The translations under genes were made by a program, and so were the position numbers. A stretch of 64,000 nt of DNA from Closterium sp. Naga37s-1 (Eukaryota; Streptophyta; Zygnematophyceae; Desmidiales; Closteriaceae): the NCBI GenBank assembly GCA_947471745.1, contig CANJKZ010000952.1:762001-826000 (forward strand). Direction: 5' to 3'. The notes under the pieces were generated by a model. It made no database searches and was not told the origin of the DNA. It was given only the letters and a program-made list of their open reading frames with translations. This document shows positions 45,623 through 57,071 of the stretch, in pieces. Each line of letters starts with the position of its first letter. Within the stretch, counting starts at the first letter, position 1.

Positions 45623-45824
45623 GCTTTGATTGTACTGTGATTTATATGTATACCTGCATGCTTGCTCTTGTAGGTAGAGATCACTGTGCTGTTGTTGTTA
45701 CATATATATCTCTGCATGTGAACTGGCCTTGTGGCCTGTTGCTTGTGCTCAGACTGCGTGGTGACCTTGTGATCCACCCTGAGCTTGTTTTGCACTTCCC
45801 GACTGGTCTTGTGACCCTCTGTTC

Positions 45825-45959
45825 TGTCAAACATTATATGTTTGTATTGTGTAGGCTATAGTGGGTTTAGCCATAGGGGGTACAACAAACTTAGGGTTTC
45901 CTACTTGTACCCAACTTTCTGCTAGTTCTTTTATTCTCGTTCTCTCTCAGTTTCTAAAA
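45825..45959 (+). repeat. A1 5' LTR
   Basis: 135 bp, about 3 differences from 11389-11523 (reverse orientation), including the last base pair (AA instead of CA). Confidence 0.9.
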
Positions 45960-46751
45960 TGGTATTACGAGCCTAGGTCGTAACCTAGGACCAAACGAAA
46001 GGGCCCACCGTTTTCGCATAGTCGCGCCCTAGCGCGCCTCGCCTAGTCGCGCCCTCGAGCGCCCTCCTCTCTCCCTCACTATCGCGCGCCCTAGCGTGCC
46101 TCTCGCGATCGGCCCCGCCTAGCCCGCACGCCCTAGCATGCCCCGTGCGATCGGCCCCGCCCACCTCGTACGCCCTAGCGTGCGACCCGCGCAGCACCAC
46201 GCGCGTCGCCTGCCCCGCGCGCCCTTGCGTGCCCCGTGCGGCCCCGCGCGCTCGCTGCCCCGCGCGCCCTTGCGCGCCTCTTACGGACCGGCCCCGCCCC
46301 TTAGCGCGTGCCCTTGCGTGCCCCGTGCGACCGGCCCACACCCACCCGCGCGCCCTTGCGTGCCCCTCGCGTACCGGCCCCGCCCAGCTAGCCCGCCCTT
46401 GCGTGCCTCGTGCGAGCAGGCCCCGCCCCACTAGCCCGCCCTTGCGTGCCCCGTGCGACCAGGCCCCGCCCTCGCTCGCCACTTCGTGCCCCGTGCTGAC
46501 CGGCCCCGCTCTGCCCTGCACGCCCTCGCGTGCCCCACCTCGAGTAGCCGCCGCCTAGCCGAGCCGAGCCGCCCCACCGAACAGCGTCACCCGGCCCGAG
46601 CCGCGCCGCCCTACCGAACCGCGCCGCCCTACCGAGCCGCGCCGCCCTACCGAGCCGCGCTGCCCTACCGAGCCGCGCCACTGCTGCTGTCACTGCTACT
46701 GACACTACTGCTGTTACTGCTGCTACTACTGCTACTGCTCTTACTGCAACT
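45960..46751 (+). other. A1 leader
   Basis: Primer-binding site TGGTATTACGAGCC, CCTAGG repeats, and GGGCCCACCG at 46001-46010. Then a run of degenerate 35-40 bp repeats with CGCGCCCTTGCGTGCC and GACCGGCCCCGCCC (about 46080-46530), and a CCGAGCCGCGCCGCCCTA array (about 46580-46680). A (CTGCTACTG)n tract precedes the ATG. Confidence 0.7.
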
Positions 46752-49700
46752 ATGGCTAGCCCTGCTGTGCTCGCTTTCGATGCTGAGGGCCGCCCGCTGA
46801 AGTTTGACACCTGGCTAGATGACTTGCACCTGTTCCTCCAGCTCACTGCCAAGGAGGATATCTCGCTGTACGATCACGCACTAGGACTCGCTGCTGCCCC
46901 TGCTGCTACTGCTGACAGTACTGCCCGCTCACAGTGGCAGACTCGTGACGCCCACGCTCGCTTCGCTATTCGCAACTCCCTGCCGGTAGATGAGCGCGAG
47001 CACTTTGGCCAGCACAAAACTGCGCAGGCACTGTACACTGCTGTAGTTGCACGCTACTCCTCACCTGCCTCTGCTGCGCTAGGCCGTCTCTCGCTCCCCT
47101 ACCTGTTCCCAGACCTGTCCGCTTTCTCCACAGTCGCTGACCTCATCACGCACCTCCGCACTAGTGAGGCCCGCTTCCGTGCCGCTATGCCCGCTGAGTT
47201 TCTTGCCACCCACCCCCCCCCCGCTCTGGCTCACTCTCTACCACCTGGTCACCCGTCTCCCTGACTCTCTTCGTGTGGTCAGGGACCACTTCCTCGCTCG
47301 CTGCCCCACTGAGCTCACCGTTGACCTGCTCGAGAAGGAACTGCTTGCAGCTGAGACTAGCATAGTCGCTGTAGCTGCCTCTCGTGGCGACCCCCGCACC
47401 CCTTTCTTCGAGGGGTGTTCCCCTTCCCCCCTTCTCCCCTCTGTCGCCTCTGCTGCTGCTGTCGACCTCGTTGGTACTGAGCAGGTCGGGACTGCGTCCG
47501 CTCCGAGCTGGCGCCGCAGCGGCAAGGGCAAAGGGGGCAAGGGAGGCGGAGGTGACGGCGGGGGAGGCGGTGGTGGGGGCGGTGGCGGCAGTGGGGGCGG
47601 TGGCGGGGCTGGAGGGGCTAGTGGCAGCGGTGGGGGTGGTGGCGGCAGCGGCGGAGGAGGCGGCCGGGGTGGGGGCGGTGGTGGGGGCGGTGGTGGGGGC
47701 GGCGGTGGACGCGGCGGCGGCAGGGGCGGTGGTGGTCGAGGTGGTGGCGGCGGAGGTGGTGGTCGTGGAGGCGCTGGCGGACAGCAGACTCCGTCGTCCC
47801 AGGAGCTTCGTGAGTGGTACTCTCAGCACGGGGGGGGGGGGGGGTGGCCTTAGCTGCACGTACGTCATCCGCACTGGTGACCGCACTGGCCAGACGTGTG
47901 GGAGGGCGCACACCGCGCAGCGCTGCTTCTCCCGCCTCGACGACGCTTGGCGCACTCATTTCATTGCTGCCACTGAGCTGCCCCGCTGGGCTGATCTGAT
48001 GAGGAAGAACATTGATATCTATGCTCTCGACTTTGATGCTATTCTCACTGCCATGTATGTGTTGTCTACTAGTGGAGAGGGTGCTCAGTACCTGCGTGTT
48101 CCGCCCGACCCGGGCATTCGGACCAGTGAGGCTGCCGCTCTAGGTGCTAGTGCGTCTGTTGCCCTAGGTGCTGGTGAGGCTGCCGCTCCAGGTACTCGCG
48201 TGTCTGCTGCCCCAGGTGCTGGTGAGGCTGCTGCTCTAGGTGCTAGTGAGTCTGCGCCCCCTGGTACTGAGTCTACTGAGGCACTGCACACCTTCACACT
48301 GGACTCAGGTGCTTCTCGCTGTTTCTTTCGTGACCGCACTGCCCTTGAGCAGCTTGCTCGGCCAGTTGCTGTCTCCCTTGCTGACCCCTCTAGGGATCCG
48401 GTCATTGCGACCTCCTCCACTGTCCTTCCTTGTCCTGCGGTTCCGTCGGGCACACTGTCAGGTCTCCACCTCCCCTCGTTCTCTACGAACTTGGTGGCGG
48501 GTTGTGCGCTCCAGGACGGGGGTGTCCACCAGTTCACCCCTGCCTACGAGCGCGTGACACACTGCACGTGTGCTCGGACGGGCCGTCACCTGGCTACCTT
48601 CACTCGGCAGCCGGGGTCGGACCTGTACACACTGACCACTGAGTCCCCTCAGGTAGCTGCGTCTGCGTCTGCGTCAGGTCAGCTGTCGGCCCCCTGCTCA
48701 TGTCGCTCTCTAGCGCATGAGACCGTCTTGTGGCACCACCGCCTTGGTCACCCGTCAGTGCAGCGCCTTCGTGGCATGCACAAACGGTACCTTGTCTCTG
48801 GTCTTCCCAGGGTCCTCCCTCCCCTCCCACCCTCGCCTGCTCCTCCCTGTCTTCCCTGTGTCGAGGGGCGGCAGCGCGCCGCTCCTCACTCCTCCTCGTT
48901 TCCCCCGACGACTGCTCCCTTGCAGACACTCCACATGGACGTGTGGGGCCCAGCCCGCGTCCGTGGACAGGGTCAGGAGAGGTACTTCCTGATCGTTGTT
49001 GACGACTACTCGCGCTACACCACGGTCTTCCCCTTGCGCACCAAGGGTGAGGTCCCTGATGTTTTGATCCCTTGGATCAGCGCTTCTCGTCTCCAGCTCA
49101 GCGAGCGGTTCCAGTCGGACTTTCCTGTCCTGCGTCTGCACTCTGACAGAGGTGGTGAGTTCTCCTCCGACCTCTTGGCAGCCTACTGTGCGGAGCACGG
49201 CATCCGCCAGTCGTTCACGCTTCCGGCCTCTCCACAGCAGAATGGGGTTGCTGAGCGCCGCATTGGCTTGGTCATGGAGGTCGCTCGTACCTCCTTGATC
49301 CATGCGGCTGCCCCCCACTTTCTGTGGCCGTTTGCGGTCCGATACGCTGCGCATCAGCTCAACCTCTGGCCCCGTGTCTCCGTTCCGGAGACTTCGCCGA
49401 CACTGCGTTGGACGGGAGAGGTTGGCGATGCGTCGCGTTTCCGGGTCTGGGGATCTCGAGCTTTTGTTCGCGATACGTCCGCGGACAAGCTCTCCTCCCG
49501 CGCTGTTCCTTTTGTCTTCCTTGGCTTTGTCCCGGACGCGTCTGGTTGGCAGTTTTACCACGCCACCTCGCGCCGTGTCCTGCCCTCTCAGGACGTCACT
49601 TTTGACGAGTCGGTGCCCTACTACCGCCTCTTCCCCTACCGCACTGCCCCGCTCCCCCCCCCGCCTCTCTTCCTAGCGCCAGGTGCTGCTGTGGTAGACC

Positions 49701-51944
49701 CCCTCCCCCCTCAGGGTGCCGCTCCCTCAGGTGTGTCCCAGGTAGACCCGGTTGAGCCTGTCGAGGTAGCTGTCGACTCTCGTCCTGCTAGGGGTGCTGA
49801 GCCTGAGCGTGCGGAGCCTGGGGGTGCGGAGCCTCGGGGTGCTGAGCCTGGGGGTGCGGAGCCTACGGGTGCTGAGTCTGGGGGTGCTGAGTCTGAGGGT
49901 ACTGAGCCAGAGGGTGCTGCGACTGAGCGTGCTACACCTGGAGGCGCTCTCTCCTCACAGCAGCTGCGTGAGTGGTACTTATAGTACTGCAGCCTCAGGA
50001 GAGGTGCTTCTGGAGCTAGGAGTGCTGCTGGAGCTGGTGCTCGTGCTTCCCCTCCTAGGCGGGAGCTGCCCTCTCCCCAGCGGCTCCGAGAGTGGTACGC
50101 TCGGCGCTGCAGTCTCCGGAGTGGCGCTACTAGTGTCGCGGACCCTGGAGCTGGAGCTGCTCCTGGTGCTGGAGCTGCTGGAGGTGCTGCTGCTGCTGGT
50201 GGTGCTGCTGGCGCTGCTGGAGGTGCTGCTGGTGCTGGTGCTGCTGGAGCTGCTGGAGGTGCTGCTGCTACTGGCGGTGCTGCTGGCGCTGCTGGAGGTG
50301 CTGCTGGTGCTAGTGCTGCTAGAGCTGCTGGAGGCGCTGCTGCTGCTGGCGGTGCTGCTGGCGCTGCTGGAGGTGCTGCTGGTGCTGGTGCTGCTGGAGC
50401 TGCTGGAGGTGTTGCTGCTACTGGCGGTGCTGCTGGCGCTGCTGGAGGTGCTGCTGGTACTGGTGCTGCTGGAGCTGCTGGAGGTGCTGCTGCTGCTGGC
50501 GGTGCTGGTGGCGCTGCTGGAGGTGCTGCTGGTGCTGGAGCTGCTGGAGGTGCTGGTGCTGCTGGTGGTGCTGCTGGTGCTGGAGCTGCTGGAGCCGCTG
50601 GTCCTAGAGGTGCTCGTACTGGAGGTACTGGAGCTGCTGGGACTGGAGCTGCTGAGGAGGTTGGAGCTGGAGGTGCTGAGCGGCCGCGGCCGTACTACGT
50701 TCCGCTCCTTCAGCAGGTTCTTGGTCTCCCGCCCTCTACTGGTCCTACTCCTCCCCTACTGAGTCCACTGCCTGTCCAGTCACAGTCACAGTTACAGCCT
50801 GCCTCTCCGCTGCCTGGTCCTTCTCCTTACACTGCGCCGACGGGTAGTCTTACGGAGCGTCGTGAGCCTGAGTCTCGTCCTCCGTCGCCTGAGTCTCGTC
50901 CAGTGTCGCCTGAGTCGCGTCCAGAGTCGCCTGTCCGCACTGTCCGCGCTGGTCGTCGTGCTCCGCGTCAGCGTCCTCCTCCTGTCCTTGGCACTCACTA
51001 TATGACCCTGCGTCCTTCCACTGCTCCACAGCGTGTCCCTCTGCCGTCTCCTCCTGCGTCCTCTCTTCCTGACGTTGATGACCCGCCGTCAGACCTTGCT
51101 CCTGCTGCCAGTCCTACTGTCACACGTTTCCTCGCTACTGTTGTCACTGACCCTACCTTTGAGTCCTCTGCTGCGTCTGCTCTAGTCGCTGAGCTTGTTG
51201 ACTATGCTGCCGCCTGTCGTCTAGACTACGCCGCTAGCCTTGTTGCTGAGTCTGAGTCTGTCTGTCCTCCGTCCGTCGGGGGTGAGTGTGCTCTTGGCAC
51301 GGACGTCCTTGAGGACAGACAGGAGGAGTTTGAGTGCTTTGCTGCTGCTTTACCTCATCTCGTGTCCATGCTGATTGCCCCTGAGGGAGACCCGGATGCA
51401 CCAGACATCCCGACCCCACACTCCTACGCAGAGGCGATGGAGGGTCTCTACTCCTCTCAGTGGCAGACAGCCATGGACGCAGAGATGGCTTCCTGGAAGT
51501 CCACAGGCACCTACGTCGACGAGGTTCCCCCACCTGGGGCGAACATCGTCAGTGGGATGCGGATTTTCAGGGTGAAGCGGCCGCCGGGTTCTCCGCCTGT
51601 CTTCAAGGCGCATTACGTTGCACGAGGCTTCAGTCAGCGAGAGGGAGTTGACTTCTTCCAGACCTTCTCCCCGACCCCGAAGATGACCACTCTTCGGGTT
51701 CTGCTGCACGTTGCTGCTCAGCGTGACTACGAGCTCCACTGCCTTGACTTCAGCACTGCGTTCCTACAGGGCACCCTGCACGAGGAGATCTGACTGCGCC
51801 GCCCACCTGGCTTCACTGGGTCGTTCCCTCCTGGTACCCAGTGGAGCCTCCAGCGGCCAGTCTACGGTCTCCGCCAGGCGCCCCGTGAGTGGCACGACAC
51901 ATTGAGGACTACTCTTGCTGCTCTTGGGTTTGCTCCTTCTACTA
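46752..51944 (+). pseudogene. Copia A hybrid 2 polyprotein, truncated in RT
   Basis: Gag starts MASPAVLAFDAEG with the full helical domain. A C run at about 47213-47222 and a G run at 47830-47844 shift frames. Then come the knuckle CTYVIRTG..C...H....C, protease LDSGAS, GAG-pre-integrase, and integrase with HMDVWGP, HSDRGGEF and GVAERR intact. A TAG at 49982 sits in the linker LREWY motif, the Ala/Gly linker follows, and a TGA at 51791 replaces Trp in RT (EEIW). Sequence ends at GFAPST. Compared with hybrid 1, this copy keeps the Gag N-terminal domain and the first integrase Asp. Confidence 0.9.
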
Positions 51945-51969
51945 CTGTTCGCCGCCCTGCCTTTCCGCT

Positions 51970-54900
51970 ATGGCGTCTCTTCGTGGTAGCCGTGGGAGTG
52001 GTGGCGGCGGTGGTGGCAGCAGTAGGAGTGGTGGCGACGGCCGCAGTGGCAGTCTAGGCGGAGCTGCTCGGTGGGGAGTTTCTGGCGGTGGCCAGATACA
52101 GCTCCAGCGACGTCCGCGCGAGACCCTTACGCCCCTGCAGCTGCGTGAGTGGTACGCTTAGAGTAGAGGGTCTCGGAATACTACTCGCTGCCCATACGTC
52201 ATTCGCACAGGTGATCGGGCTGGTCAGACTTGCGGGACGATAGGTCACACACAGTCCTGCTGCTTTGCCGGTGTGAGCGACGCCTGGCGTACAGAGTTTG
52301 GTGACGCGGCTGAGCTCCCCAGCTGGGTGGAGCTGCTGAGGCAGAGAGTGGATATCTTTGCTCTGGACTTTGATGCTATTCTATCTGCCATGTATGCATT
52401 GCTTGTTAGTGCTGAGGGTGACTGTTACCTGTGTACGCCGCCGGACCCAGGTATAGAGTCTGCTGCCTCAGGTGCTGGTGAGGCTGCTGCTCTAGGTGCT
52501 AGTGAGGCTGCTGCTCTAGGTGCTAGTGAGTCTGCTGCTCCAGGTGCTGGTGAGTCTGCTCTCTCTGGTACTGCGCCTGCTGAGGCCTTGCACACCTTCA
52601 CACCTGACTCAGGTGCTTCCCGCTCCTTCTTTCGCGACAGCACCACACTCACGCCGCTCAGTCGGCTGGTTGCAGTCTCCCTGGCGGACCCCTCTGGGGG
52701 CCCGGTCCTTGCGCACTCCTCTACGATTCTGCCGTGTCTGGCAGTTCCGTCTGGCTCACTGTCAGGTCTTCACCTCCCCTCGTTCTCTACGAACTTGGTG
52801 AGTGGAGCTGACCTCCAGGATGTGTAGGTTGACCAGTTCACTCCTGGAGGTCAGCGTGTGACCCACTGTACGCGCTCCCGGACTGGTCGGCACCTGGCCA
52901 CGTTCACCCGAGCGCCTGGCTCGAGTCTGTACACACTGACCAATGTGTCCCCTCAGATAGCTACGTCTGCGTCTGCGTTTGCGTCAGGTCAGCTAGCGGC
53001 CCCCTGCTCGTGTCGCGCTCTGTCACACCAGACCGTCCTTTGGCACCACCGTCTTGGTCACCCCTCGGTGCAGCGCCTTCGTGGCATGCACCGACGTTTC
53101 CTTGTCTCTGGACTTCCAGAGACTCTGCCTCCTCTACCACCCTCGCCTGCCCCTCCCTGCCTTCCCTGTGTCGAGGGGCGGCAGCGCGCCGCTCCTCACT
53201 CCTCCTCGTTTCCCCCGACGAATGCTCCCCTGCAGACCCTCCGCATGGACGTGTGGGGCCCAGCCCGCGTCCGTGGACAGGACCGCGAACGGTACTTTTT
53301 GCTGGTCGTTGACGACTACACGCGTTACACCACGGTCTTCCCCTTGCGCACCAAGGGTGAGGTCCCTGATGTTTTGATCCCTTGGATCCGCGCTGTCCGT
53401 CTCCAGCTCCGCAAGCGGTTGGAGACGGACCTTCCCGTCCTGCGTCTGCACTCTGACAGAGGTGGTGAGTTTGCCTCTGACTTTCTATGGGACTTTTGTC
53501 GTGGGGAGGGCATTCGCCAGACTTTCACGCTTCCAGCTTCACCGCAGCAGAATGGGGTTTCTGAGCGCCGCATTGGCTTAGTCATGGAGGTCGCTCGTAC
53601 CTCCATGGTCCATGCGGCTGCCCCCCATTTGCTGTGGCCGTTTGCGGTCCGATACGCTGCGCATCAGCTTAACCTCTGGCCCCGTGTCTCTTTGCCGGAG
53701 ACCTCGCCCACACTGCGGTGGACTGGGAAGGTTGGCGATGCGTCGGTGTTCCGGGTCTAGGGTTCTCGTGCCTTTGTCCGCGATACTATCGCGGACAAGC
53801 TCTCCGCCCGCGCTATTCCCTGCGTCTTCCTTGGCTTTGTCCCTGACGCGCCTGGCTGGCAGTTTTACCACCCCACCTCGCGCCGTGTCCTGCCCTCGCA
53901 GGACGATACGTTCGACGAGTCGGTTCCCTTTTACCGTCTCTTCCCCTACCGCACTGCCCCTCTCCCCCCCCCGCCGCTCTTCCTTGCACCAGGTCCTCCT
54001 CCGGTAGACCCCCTCCCCCCTCAGGGTCCTGCTCCCTCAGGTGTGTCTCAGGTAGACGCTGTCGAGCCTGTTGAGGTAGCGGTTGACTCTAGTGCTGCTG
54101 GTTCTGGAGGTGCTCGTACTGCGGGTGCTGGAGCTGCCGGAACTGGTGGTGGTGCTACTGCTGCTGCAGGAGGTGCTGGTGCTGCTGGAGGTTCTGGAGG
54201 TGCTGGAGCTGCTGGTTCCGGGGGTGCTCGTTCTTCGAGTACTGGAGCTGCCGGGACTGGTGGTACTGCTGTGACTGGAGGTCCTGGAGGTGCTCGTACT
54301 ACGGGTACTGGAGCTGCCGGGGCTGGAGGTGCTAGAGGTGCTGGAGGTACTGGAGCTGCTGGAGGAGCTGGTGTTCCTGTGGCTGCTGGGGCTGCGAGAG
54401 CTGCTTGAGCTGCTGGAGCTACTGGATGTGCTGACTCTGGGGGTGCTGGAGCCGTCGGTCCTGGTGCTGGAGGCGCTGTGCAGCAGCGACCGTACTACGT
54501 TCCGCTTCTCCGCCAGGTTCTTGGTCTCCCGTCTTCCCCTAACTAGTCGCCGCTGGAGCTGCCGCCGTCTTCCCCTCCTGCTGCACAGCTGGACACTAGT
54601 GCGGAGCGTAGTGAGTCGGAGTCTCGTTCTCCCTCGCCTGTTCGCGCTGTTCGCACTGGTCGTCGTGTTCCGCGTCCGCGTCCTCCTCCTGTCCCTGGCA
54701 CTCACACTATGGCACTGCGTCCTTCCACTGCTCCATAGCGTGTCCCTCTGCCCTCTCCTCCTGCGTCCTCTCTTCCTGACATCCCTGACCCGCCGTCAGA
54801 CCTTGCTCGTGCTGCCAGTCCTACTATCACGCGTCTTCTCGCTACTTTTGTCACTGACCCTTCGTTTGAGTCCACTGCTGCGTCTGCCCTAGTTGCTGAG

Positions 54901-56682
54901 CTTGTTGACTTTGCTGCTGCCTGACGTCTAGACTACGCCGCTTGTCTTGTTGCTGAGTCTACGTCTGTCTGTCCTCCGTCCGTCGGGGGTGAGTGTGCTC
55001 TTGGCACGGACGTCCTTGAGGACAGACAGGAGGAGTTTGAGTGTTTTGCCGCTGCTTTACCTCATCTCGTGTCCATGCTGATTGCACCTGAGGGAGACCC
55101 GGATGCACCAGACATCCCGACCCCGCGCTCTTACGCAGAGGCGATAGAGGGTCCCTACTCCTCTCAGTGGCAGACAGCCATGGACGCAGAGATGGCTTCC
55201 TGGAAGTCCACAGTCACCTACGTCGACGAGGTTCCCCCACCTGGGGCGAACATCGTCAGTGGCATGTGGATTTTCAGGGTGAAGCGGCCGCCGGGTTCTC
55301 CGCCTGTCTTCAAGGCGCGTTATGTTGCTCGAGGCTTCAGTCAGCGAGAGGGAGTTGACTTCTTCCAGACCTTCTCCCCTACCCCGAAGATTACCACTCT
55401 TCGGGTACTGCTGCACGTCGCCGCTCAGCGTGACTACGAGCTTCACTCTCTTGACTTCAGCACAGCCTTCCTACAGGGCAGGCTGCACGAGGAGATCTGG
55501 TTGCGCCGCCCACCTGGCTTCACTGGGTCGTTTCCTGCTGGTACCCAGTGGAGCCTCCGGCGGCCAGTCTACGGTCTCTGCCAGGCGCCCTGTGAGTGGC
55601 ACGACACATTGAGGACGACGCTTGCGGCTCTTGGGTTTGCTCCTTCCACTGCTGACCCGTCGCTGTTTCTACGCACCGACACCTCTCTGCCGCCGTTCTA
55701 CGTCCTCGTGTACGTCGACGACTTGGTCTTTGCTACTGCTGACACTGAGGGACTCGCCCACGTGAAGTCGGACCTGCAGAAGAGACACACGTGCACAGAC
55801 CTGGGTGAGCTGCGCAGCTATCTTGGCTTGCAGATCACCCGGGACAGAGCACAGCGCACCATTACCTTGACTCAGTCACACATGGTGCAGCAGGTCCTTC
55901 AGCGCTTCAGCTTCACGTACTCCTCGCCACAGCCCACTCCTCTGCCTACTCGCCACTCGCTCTCAGCTCAGCCTTCGGATGAGTCCGTAGAGCCGAGTGG
56001 CCCGTATCCAGAGCTTGTGGGCTGCCTCATGTACCTGATGACCTGCACTCGACCTGACCTTGCCTACCCTCTTAGCACCGTGGCACGCTATGTTGCTTCT
56101 GGGAGACACCGGAAGGAGCACATGGATGCCGATAAGAGGGTGTTGCGCTACTTGTGCAGTACGTCGGGGATGGGGCTAGTGCTTGGAGGACGGGCTCGAG
56201 TTGTCCTCATTGGTCACGCATACGCTTCCTGGGCTGACGACTTGGCTACGCAACGGTCGTCACAGGGTTACACTTTCAGCCTTGGCTCCGGCTCTGTTTC
56301 GTGGCGGTCTACCCGCTCGTCTTCTGTTCTCAGCTCCAGCTGTGAGGCTGAGATCTACGCAGGGGCCATGGCTGCACAGGAGTTACGCTGGCTCACCTAC
56401 CTGCTGACCGACCTGGGAGAGCCGCCTCGTTCTCCTCCAGTTCTGTACCTCGACAACAAGGCCATGATTGCCTTGTGTCAGGAGCACAGAACGAAGCACA
56501 TCACTCTGCGCTACTTCCTTGCTCGAGAGTTGCAGCAGCATGGTCAGCTTCGTCTTACTTACGTGGCCACTCGGGCCAACACTGCTGATATCTTCACCAA
56601 GGCACTTCAGCCTTGTGATCATCAGCGTTTCTGTACTGTTCTAGGCCTTGTGCCCACTTGGCCTCACTTGCTCACTTCCTGA
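51970..56682 (+). pseudogene. Copia B polyprotein, Gag-truncated, seven in-frame stops
   Basis: A single frame, with no frameshift, runs from MASLRGSRG to the end of RNase H. It is interrupted by stops at 52159, 52825, 53758, 54406, 54544, 54736 and 54922. The N-terminal Gag domain is missing: the frame opens with a short Gly/Arg/Ser-rich stretch and a LREWY motif before the knuckle CPYVIRTG..C....H....C. Protease reads PDSGAS. Integrase has MDVWGP and HSDRGGEF. RT has YVDD but GLCQAPCEW in place of GLRQAPREW, and RNase H has GHAYASW where others have GHSDASW, losing the catalytic Asp. The stretch from 55069 to 56682 is open (RT and RNase H). Confidence 0.9.
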
Positions 56683-56911
56683 CTTTGCTTGTACTGTAAT
56701 CTCTATACATATACCTGCATGCTTACACTTACTAGGTTGTGATCACTGTATTGCTTGTTCTCCTTTATATAACTCTGCATGCGAACTGGCCTTGTGGCCA
56801 TTTGCTTGTGCTGAGAATGCGTGGTGACTTTGTGATCCACCCTGAGCTTGCTTTGCTTTTCTTGACTGGTCTTGTGACCTCTTGTTCTCCCCCACTTTGC
56901 TTATGGGGGTG

Positions 56912-57042
56912 TGTCAAACTTATATGCTGCTTGTTATCTAGGCTGTAGTGGGGTAGCCCATATAGGGTACAACCCAATTAGGGTTTCCTACTTGTACCCA
57001 CATTCCTGCTAGTGCATTCATTCTCGTTTTCTATCTTTCACA
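56912..57042 (+). repeat. Copia B 3' LTR
   Basis: 131 bp with TGTCAAAC..CTTTCACA ends, about 2 differences from 19329-19459, followed by TAATT. Confidence 0.92.
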
Positions 57043-57071
57043 TAATTCCCTTCATACTCCAACACTCCCCT

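Larger units (their letters stand above)
18352..45824. other. Inverted segment relative to the ancestral order (or a mis-oriented contig)
   Basis: Everything between the two A hybrids is inferred to be flipped. Five independent joins (D LTR, T, E, A1, B) regain matching LTRs or matching target-site duplications when this segment is reversed. The segment carries the fasciclin-like gene, element F, element D and the 5' part of E. The exact crossover lies somewhere inside the A copies (11389-18351 and 45825-51944). Confidence 0.8.
39079..45824 (+). mobile_element. Copia E, 5' part
   Basis: 5' LTR 39079-39224, primer-binding site TGGTATCTAGAGC at 39225, GC-rich leader, Gag-Pol and 3' UTR up to TGTTC (45820-45824), where the A1 LTR interrupts it just before the polypurine tract. 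The missing tract and 3' LTR lie reversed at 11388-11214. LTR comparison gives about 3 differences in 146. Confidence 0.9.
45825..51944 (+). mobile_element. Copia A, hybrid 2 (5' half of A1, 3' half of A2, 3' end deleted)
   Basis: The 5' LTR at 45825-45959 follows TGTTC, and a primer site TGGTATTACGAGCC is at 45960. The reading frame breaks off in RT (LGFAPST) at about 51944 and is followed at once by CTGTT, the target duplication of A2 in B. About 1.4-1.5 kb including the 3' LTR is missing. The A1 partner LTR is 11389-11523. Confidence 0.85.
51945..57042 (+). mobile_element. Copia B, 3' part
   Basis: It starts with CTGTT and the last bases of the leader. The coding region, 3' UTR, polypurine tract (TTATGGGGGTG) and 3' LTR (56912-57042) follow. 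The flank TAATT (57043) matches AATTA at 19460 in reverse. The 5' part is at 18352-19459 on the other strand. Confidence 0.9.
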
